NCBI GenBank assembly: GCA_900073065.1
Contig: FJOG01000028.1
Coordinates: forward strand, 360,215-424,214
Reading direction: 5' to 3'
Source of the DNA: Phialocephala subalpina
Taxonomy: Eukaryota; Ascomycota; Leotiomycetes; Helotiales; Mollisiaceae
DNA: 64,000 nucleotides
Part shown: positions 58,044-64,000 of the stretch, one piece after another
How positions within the stretch are numbered: position 1 is the first letter of the stretch
How the letters are laid out: each line of letters opens with the position of its first letter
Translations under genes and position numbers: made by a program
The notes under the pieces: generated by a model
What the model saw: the letters and a program-made list of their open reading frames with translations, nothing else
Told to the model about the DNA's origin: nothing
The model's database searches: none

Positions 58044-59839
58044 ATGGACTTCACGGCCTTGTTGTCCCAAGCCACTGTGGTGGTAACACTTGGTTGCATT
58101 GCGGCTACAATCTATCTTCGATACTTCTATGTCGATTTTGGTCGAATTGGGTGTATCCCAGAGATCCCTGGTGGCTCCTCTCTTGCTGGGCATCTCTACA
58201 TGCTAGGTGGAGATCATGCCTCGACAGCAGAAAGATGGGCAATTGTCAATTCCTGGCCGATATATCAAGTCAGGCTCGGGTATAGACGGGCGATCATTCT
58301 CAACTCATTTGATGCTGCCAGGGAGTGGATTGTCACTAAGCAGACAAGCACGATTGATCGTCCTTGGCTTTATACCTTCCATGGCGTGGTCTCAAAAACT
58401 TCAGGTAAGCATCTTTATTCCTCTACTTAGTGTCCACAGCATGCTCATCTCTCTAGCTGCCACCATCGGCACGAACCCATGGGATGAACGAACCAAGAAA
58501 CAAAGACGAGTTGTAGGGTCATACACCACAGCACCAGCCATGCGGAGACTTGAACCTATGCTAGACCTCGAAACCTCCCAAATGATTTGTGGTTTATTTG
58601 AGGACGGCAAACATGGAAATGAAGCGATCAGTCCTCATATCTACCAGAAACGGTTGGCCTTGAATATAATTCTCATGTTCAGTTACGCAAGGAGATTTTC
58701 TGCAATCGATGACCCACTTCTTTTGAGTATTCTTTCTGATGCTAACACCATCTCGAGGTAAGCGCAACCTCTCACTTCTATTCGGAGAATGACTGATTCA
58801 CGTTTCAAATAGTTTTCGTTCCACCAACTCGAATGCCCAGGATTACATCCCATATTTTCGTTATTTCGGAGAAGGCAAGCGGACCGCGGAAGCTACAGAA
58901 GTGCGTGGCCGCAGAGATCGCTGGCTGGCGGAACTGCTTGAGAAGGCAAGAGAAAGTATGAGTCTTGGGAAAGCGAAGAAGTGTGTCGCCCAGGGGCTTC
59001 TTTCCGACGAGGAAGAAGCACTCACGAAACGTATGTTTCCTGAATACAGTATCGCAAAATTAGCTAATCAAATTCCAGAGGACATTCGAACGATCCTGGG
59101 AGGTCTCATGTCAGGCGGTTTCGAGACTATCTTTGCGACAGCGATCATTGGCATTGGCCTCCTCGCCAGTCCTGCAGGTCAAGCAATTCAGCGAAGCGCG
59201 TTCGCCGATATCAACAATAGCTACAAAATACCTCAAGAAGCATTCGAGCATGCAGTCTCAGAAGAAAAGTCAGCCTACGTCGCAGCTTTTGTCCGAGAAG
59301 TCTTGAGATTCTATCCTCCGCTTCACCTGCTCCCACCAAGGCAGACCTATCAAGAGTTTGATTATAATGGTAGCAAGATTCCAAAAGGTGTATTGGTGTA
59401 CATGAATGCTCAAGCTATCAATCACGGTATGTGGATCTTAAGTCTCTAGTCTATTCTATGCTGATATCATGAAGACACAACCAAATACGGACCCGACGCA
59501 GACCAGTTCCGCCCCGAACGTTGGCTCAAAAAAGACAGTGACTACGAAGTCCCGCCACCCTACCATTTCTCCTACGGAGCGGGAGCGCGGATGTGCACAG
59601 CAGTCAATTTTTCGAACAGGATTCTCTATGCCATTTTCTTACGATTAATCCTGTCTTTTGAGATCGTTGGTAGTGAGGACTCGCCACCGGAGACTCATTA
59701 CATCAACTATAATCGGAATACTACTGCGGCGAGTGCCATTCCTAAAGATTTCAGGGCGAAATTTGTGCCGAGAGATGTTGGGATATTGGAGGAGTGTCTG
59801 AGGAAATCGAGCGAGACTCACGTCGAGTTTGCTGGCTGA
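58044..59839 (+). CDS. Cytochrome P450 monooxygenase
   Basis: Haem-thiolate oxygenase, ER membrane-anchored. Exons 58044-58404, 58457-58757, 58813-59030, 59079-59426 and 59475-59839; 530 residues. N-terminal anchor (LSQATVVVTLGCIAATIYL); I-helix SGGFETIFAT in place of the usual AGxDT; ExxR in REVLRFYPP near 367; PERW meander FRPERW; haem loop FSYGAGARMC with the ligand Cys near 450. The segment 59031-59078 (GTATGT, GCTAATC, CAG) is 48 nt and stop-free, so splicing and retention are both in frame; splicing brings TKQDIRTI against the I-helix and looks right. The last intron uses an AAG acceptor. Substrate unknown; probably regulated by the adjacent Zn2Cys6 factors (inference). GATATATAAC at 57749 is a possible TATA box. 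Confidence 0.93.
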
Positions 59840-60122
59840 GAGGCCCTCGAGGCTACGAACACGAGGGGTAATCAAGGGGCGATGAATCCTGGCGCCAAGC
59901 ATGTCCTCGAGTGCTCTCAATTGACTTCAAGTTTCGCATGCGCGAAATACCATTGCTGTGGATAGCATTTTTAGATTTCAATGTCCGTCTTTGCATTTTA
60001 CTGGTACGGAGTATGGCAGAGGAGAATGCCTGTCCTTGCTTTTCAATTTTAAAGCTATTTAGCTAGAGCAAATTGTCCGCCAACTTTTGAAAATTCCAAG
60101 TCCCGCTAGATCTTTTCACCTT
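59840..60122. other. Short convergent intergenic region
   Basis: 283 bp between the 3' ends of the P450 (plus) and amidohydrolase (minus) genes; no structure seen. Confidence 0.6.
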
Positions 60123-61462
60123 TCAAATCATCCCAATCGCTTGTCCATCAAGTTTCCAAACTTTTGCATCTTTCATCACAAAGTCCACCTTTCTCAAAGC
60201 ACCTTTGTCTTCCCTTGGATCAGTGTTCAGAGCCACGATATCTGCCTGCGTAGCCTCCTCCAGCCACCCAAATCTCCTTCCACAAAGATCCCCACCGCAA
60301 GACTCCCACCCACCAACGGAACAAGCTTCCAGAACATCCTCAATGGGTATCCCAGCTTCTACCATCAACTCCATCTCCCTCGCATTATCTCCATGCCTGA
60401 ATGTCCCTGTGTCTCCTCCACAAGCAAGTCTAACCCCCATCTCATGCGCTCTCTTCGTATTCGCCAAAATCGTCGGCATCCTCGCTGTATGAATCTTCTC
60501 CGCAATTCCCAAAGTAGGGACCATAATAACATTCTTCTCTTTCATCAGCTCAAACATCTCATCCGTTACCCCGTACACATGTTCAATCGTATGTACCCCC
60601 GCTTTAATCGCCGCCATTGCACCCTCCAACGTACAACAATGAGCCACAACCGGACATCTGGCTAACTTCGCCTCAGATACGATCATATCCATCTCCTCCT
60701 GCGAGAAAACAACATAATCCGGATTCGGCTCCTTCGGTGGATTTAAAACGCTAGGAATGTAAGGATGTTGCTGCGCTGGTGGGGACCTCATAATCCTCCT
60801 CCTATAATCAGCGAAGAATTTAATCACATCTGCACCAGCTGCAATTCTTCTCCGAACAGCTTTCCGGATCTCTTCGACCCCATCTACGGCATCGGCTCCG
60901 GCTGGGAGACAGTGACCGCCCATGGAATTCTCGGTTCGGGATTCGTAGGCGCCGGATGATGCGAGGACTCTAGTGGCGACGAAGAGACGGGGACCAGGGA
61001 TGAGACCGCGGGCTATAGCATCTCGCACGTTGGCGTCTGCTTCTTGCATGGACTCGGAGCCGAGGTCGCGGTAGGTTGTATATCCTGCTAATAATGCTGT
61101 TCTGCAGTGGTTGACAGCACGGATGATGCGTTCGGTCATGGATTCGTCTCGTTTTTGTTGGACGGCGGAGGCTTCACTGCTGTTATTTAGTATGAATGTG
61201 AGGGCATAGGTGAGAAGACAAACTCGTAGGAGTGGAGGAAGATGTGGGTGTGAGCGTCGACGAAGCCGGGCATCACGTATTTGCCGCGGAGGTCGATATC
61301 CCCTTCAGGCAGGGTTTCTGGAAAGGGTGTTTTGGTGTCTTTGCGAGCGTATACTTTTGTGATGAGACCAGTGTCTGTATCAACCGTTACTGAGATATCT
61401 TTCACGAACTTCTTTTGCTTCGCGTCGAAGAGAGTTGATGTGTGCAAGGTAAGTTGAGGCAT
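60123..61462 (-). CDS. Amidohydrolase, imidazolonepropionase/prolidase-like
   Basis: Metal-dependent amidohydrolase-superfamily TIM-barrel enzyme, cleaving a C-N (amide or cyclic amide) bond. Exons 61224-61462 and 60123-61179 with a 44-bp intron; 431 residues, typical length. Start is the ATG giving MPQLTLHTSTLFDA; no in-frame ATG lies further upstream. Motifs: urease-like beta-sandwich start, GKYVMPGFVDAHTHI (HxH metal ligands), ADVIKFFADY with the candidate carboxylated Lys, PVVAHCCTLEGAMAAIKAGV and HTIEHVYG (His ligands), LACGGDTGTFRHGDN with the metal-binding Asp, and the C-terminal EEATQADIVALNTDP. No signal peptide, so likely cytosolic. The true substrate (dipeptide, hydantoin-like or other cyclic amide) cannot be told from sequence. 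Confidence 0.9.
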
Positions 61463-62058
61463 GGTTGTTACAGTAACTTGACCAATCACTTCACAGAATG
61501 TTTTTGAGGAAACAAGGACTGGATCAAGACAAAGATGCAGAGGTCTGGTTGGATCTATTCCAGTTCATTCGGATGGCAATCCACCTTAACCAGGGCGGGG
61601 TAAGCAGTCGGCGCTCCGCGTCAAAGTTAGGATGATCAACGGACGGACCGCCGACGAGAGAACTATCAGAAGGCGAAATGCGATGTCAACTCTTTCAAGC
61701 ATCTATGATTGCACAGCTACAGTGGAGCATACAATGGACGTCACGAGATAAACTGAAGTGAGATTTGAGATGTACTGGATCGTGATACGAATGCGAGAGA
61801 TCGATGAAGGTTGAAGTCGTGAGCCTTGAGGAAAAGCATCGGAGGGGATGTTTTATCTTCGCTACCAAAATGCTCCTTCTCGGAAGTCAACGAGAAGTAC
61901 GTCACAACTCCTTCCCTCAGACACCTCACGGTGATCTCTCACTTGAAATTAGATCTCGACGACGCAAGATCCTTCATCTTGAACTGGTAATCGCGATCAT
62001 TCACTTCCTTCCTGTCGACCTCTCGACTCGACATTTGCCCAACTCTCGATCTCAACCT
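61463..62058. other. Intergenic, upstream of the amidohydrolase gene
   Basis: 596 bp between the amidohydrolase start and the SDR 3' end, both on the minus strand. No gene or repeat seen. Confidence 0.55.
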
Positions 62059-63083
62059 CTAGTCGTGATTTGAAATCACACCCTTGAGCACAAGCAACCT
62101 CCCTCCATCAATTCTCACCACCTTCCCATCCATGAACGCTCCTGCCCGACTCGACAACCACACAGCAACACCGACCATATCCTCCTCAGTCCCAGGTCGT
62201 CGTGCAGGACTGTCCTTAGCCAGATGAATGTTGGAAGTCGCATCATTTACGTCGCTCATTCCAGAAGGAACGAGTCCTGGAGAAATTGCATTGACTCGAA
62301 CTGTCGTTCCCGTCAGTGGGATTCGCGACCCGAGTTGGGAACTTACTGTAGAAGTCTGCGAACTCGGCTGCGAGAACCCGGACCAGATGATCGACTGCAG
62401 CTTTTGAGGTCTGGTATGCAGGCACGAACTGATGGTTGTGCACACTTGCTGGACTGCTGAAAAGTATCACAGAGCCACTTCCGTCTCCTTTGCTGGCGGC
62501 TTTGCCAAGAAGTTTGACCAGTCCTGCGGTCAGGAAGTAGGGTGCGAGGACGTTCAGTTGGAATGCATGATCCCAGCTTTCCCAAGATGCTGATTTCGTG
62601 GCTGCTTCTAGTTGCTCTAGGCTTTCGCCATGTTTGAAAGTGATTGGATTCATATGTCGGTATGCCGCGCAGTGGATGATCACGTCCAGAAAAGTGAAGT
62701 TTTTGAGCACTTCTTCAACAACTGCATCCACGCCTTCTTTGCTTGACAAGTCTCCTTGTATTCTATTTCAAGTGATTGGTTCAAATCCCGAGACTTTCTT
62801 CGATGCAACACTTACGTGTATATTTTTGCATCTCTTTCAACGCTCTTGGCAGCGCTGCTTGATTGTTCTTTGGTCTCCAACAGAGATTCGGGATTGATAT
62901 CGACGAGAATCGTCTTTGCTCCATTGACAGCATAGCCTTTCGCAAGCATACGTCCAATACCGGACCCTATTTGGTATAAAGACAACATCTAGTATGCTCC
63001 TCATGGGAATTCTTACCTCCACCAGTGATCAAGACAGTCTTGCCAGACACGTCGAACAAGTTTTGAGGAAGCAAATTGGCCAT
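62059..63083 (-). CDS. Short-chain dehydrogenase/reductase (SDR)
   Basis: NAD(P)-dependent oxidoreductase of the classical SDR family. Exons 63017-63083, 62816-62966, 62347-62762 and 62059-62300, introns 50, 53 and 46 bp; 291 residues. The cofactor motif TGGGSGIG is split by intron 1 and follows GKTVLI; the acidic ILVDINPES after the second strand favours NAD(H). HCAAY stands in the NNAG position, LNVLAPYFLTAG holds the structural Asn, and the catalytic Ser and YxxxK lie in SSPASVHNHQFVPAYQTSK. IRVNAISPGLVPSGM follows the last splice, then the C-terminal GKVVRIDGG. Divergent from the HAD-like gene across 528 bp. Substrate unknown. Confidence 0.93.
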
Positions 63084-63611
63084 TATTCGGGCTATTAGGA
63101 GGCAATGTTTCTGCCGAGTACTTGCTATCATGGATTTATTAATGGAAGAAGCAGTATAAGCGAGTCCTCTCAATAGACAGGGACATTAAGTCCCTCATTT
63201 ACTTCGAGTCACGTGAAGAAGCTACTCTTGTACCACGTTGTTATATCCTGCCATGATTTGAGAAGGTTTTCTGTTTGTCAGCATCAAAATCTTGAACATC
63301 GATGGGATCTATCGGCGTTGCCCGCGATTTGCCCTGCATCCCACTCTCACATCCGAGCATGCGTTTGACGTCGACCTTTCCCCTTTATCTTAGCGCCCGA
63401 GAACGGCTTAACCTCATCTTTCGGCATTGGGAAATTTGGGAGAGCGCGTCGCCAGCAAACGGATAACAAACGCACGACATAGCTCACAAGGCTAGAAAGA
63501 TCCAAATTCGCGTTTGCATCACAATTTCATTTTCATCTTATTTCATTCCGTCTCACTTTAGAATTCTTCCTTTGAGTCTCGTTACTGTACGCCAATATTG
63601 TCAGCAAAATC
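63084..63611. promoter_or_regulatory. Bidirectional promoter between SDR and HAD-like genes
   Basis: 528 bp between divergent start codons. A TTATATCC near 63240 is TATA-like and a CT-rich stretch precedes the plus-strand ATG. No specific binding site identified. Confidence 0.45.
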
Positions 63612-64000
63612 ATGTCAACCACCAAGAAGAACGTTGTCTTCGACGTAGTAGGAACTTGCGTCTCATACGATGCCTTCTTCGACGCAATCGATGATCGTCT
63701 AGGCGAAAAACTTAGGGCAGAAGGCATCAAGCCCAAACTGCTCGGCTTCGCCTGGATGGAAGCTGCTGAACGAGAATACACATACCTCTCCATCTCAGGC
63801 GGCTACAAAGTCTTCTGGGAAGTTTTCCAACCCCTCTTCTACCGCATGCTCTGGATGGCCGGCATCCAAGAACCCCGCAAATTTGCCACAGACGAAGATT
63901 CTCTCTACATGGTCGAAGCCTACAAAAAGCTAGATGCGAGGCCTGGTCTCAAAGAGTGTTTTCAGAAGTTGAGAGATGCGGGGTTTACGGTTTGGGCATT
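63612..64000 (+). CDS. HAD-superfamily hydrolase, haloacid-dehalogenase-like (3' partial)
   Basis: The frame is open from the ATG at 63612 to the window edge, 129 codons, no intron so far. HAD motif I is present at the start (VVFDVVGTCVSYD, with Asp nucleophile and DxxxT), followed by a helical cap region (EREYTYLSISGGYKVFWEVF) and the LDARPGLKECFQKLRDAGF segment that leads into motif II in 2-haloacid dehalogenase-type proteins. Fungal relatives are often annotated as haloacid dehalogenases or phosphatases of unknown substrate. The catalytic Lys and motif III lie beyond the window. Confidence 0.85.
   Translation, partial: MSTTKKNVVFDVVGTCVSYDAFFDAIDDRLGEKLRAEGIKPKLLGFAWMEAAEREYTYLSISGGYKVFWEVFQPLFYRMLWMAGIQEPRKFATDEDSLYMVEAYKKLDARPGLKECFQKLRDAGFTVWA

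Noticed and set aside
62777..62792. tRNA B-box-like GGTTCAAATCCCG
   Set aside because: It lies in an SDR intron; no matching A box, acceptor stem or cloverleaf can be drawn around it.
1..64000. CRISPR arrays, bacterial operons or ribosome-binding sites
   Set aside because: None seen. Spliceosomal introns and gene content are fungal, so such features are not expected.

Overview
The window looks like nuclear DNA of a filamentous ascomycete (Pezizomycotina; Leotiomycetes/Helotiales is my tentative guess). Evidence: many 44-65 bp GT..AG introns with CTAAC/CTGAC-like branch sites, translation elongation factor 3, a Medusa-type developmental regulator, Zn2Cys6 regulators, a fungal NLR-like gene, WSC-domain proteins, and a Tc1/mariner copy whose damage looks like RIP (repeat-induced point mutation). 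There is one assembly gap of Ns (5204-5657). Exon coordinates were assembled by hand from splice signals and reading-frame closure; no database search was possible.

Layout. 1-6.7 kb: three tandem, fast-diverging paralogous genes of unknown function, with a TIR-bounded AT-rich element and a decayed ORF between the first two. 7.2-20.3 kb: core genes, all on the minus strand: a large nuclear-looking AAA+ ATPase, mitochondrial malate dehydrogenase, an unresolved hypothetical gene or pseudogene, and elongation factor 3. 20.3-23.8 kb: no gene I can support. 23.8-30.1 kb: a giant secreted PQQ-like propeller/Ig/Ser-rich/five-WSC protein gene carrying one in-frame TGA and one frameshift. 30.8-33.2 kb: a single-exon NLR-like protein (SesA-like N-terminus, P-loop, ankyrin repeats). 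34.4-35.4 kb: a heavily broken gene for a secreted cysteine-rich protein. 36.6-39.6 kb: a CalB-type lipase gene interrupted, just after its catalytic histidine, by a RIP-mutated Tc1/mariner element with TA target duplication. 43.5-46.1 kb: medA (Medusa), followed by about 7.4 kb with no supported gene.

53.5-64 kb: a compact metabolic block: two divergently transcribed Zn2Cys6 regulators sharing a 458-bp promoter, a cytochrome P450, an imidazolonepropionase/prolidase-type amidohydrolase, a short-chain dehydrogenase, and the start of a HAD/haloacid-dehalogenase-like gene running off the right edge. The combination (regulators + oxygenase + hydrolase + oxidoreductase + dehalogenase-like enzyme) suggests a small catabolic or specialised-metabolism cluster, by inference only.

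A theme of the accessory part is genes caught mid-decay: the lipase (insertion), the secreted protein (three frameshifts, one nonsense codon, no ATG), the WSC protein (two lesions) and the transposase (eight stops, no frameshift). The core genes are intact.
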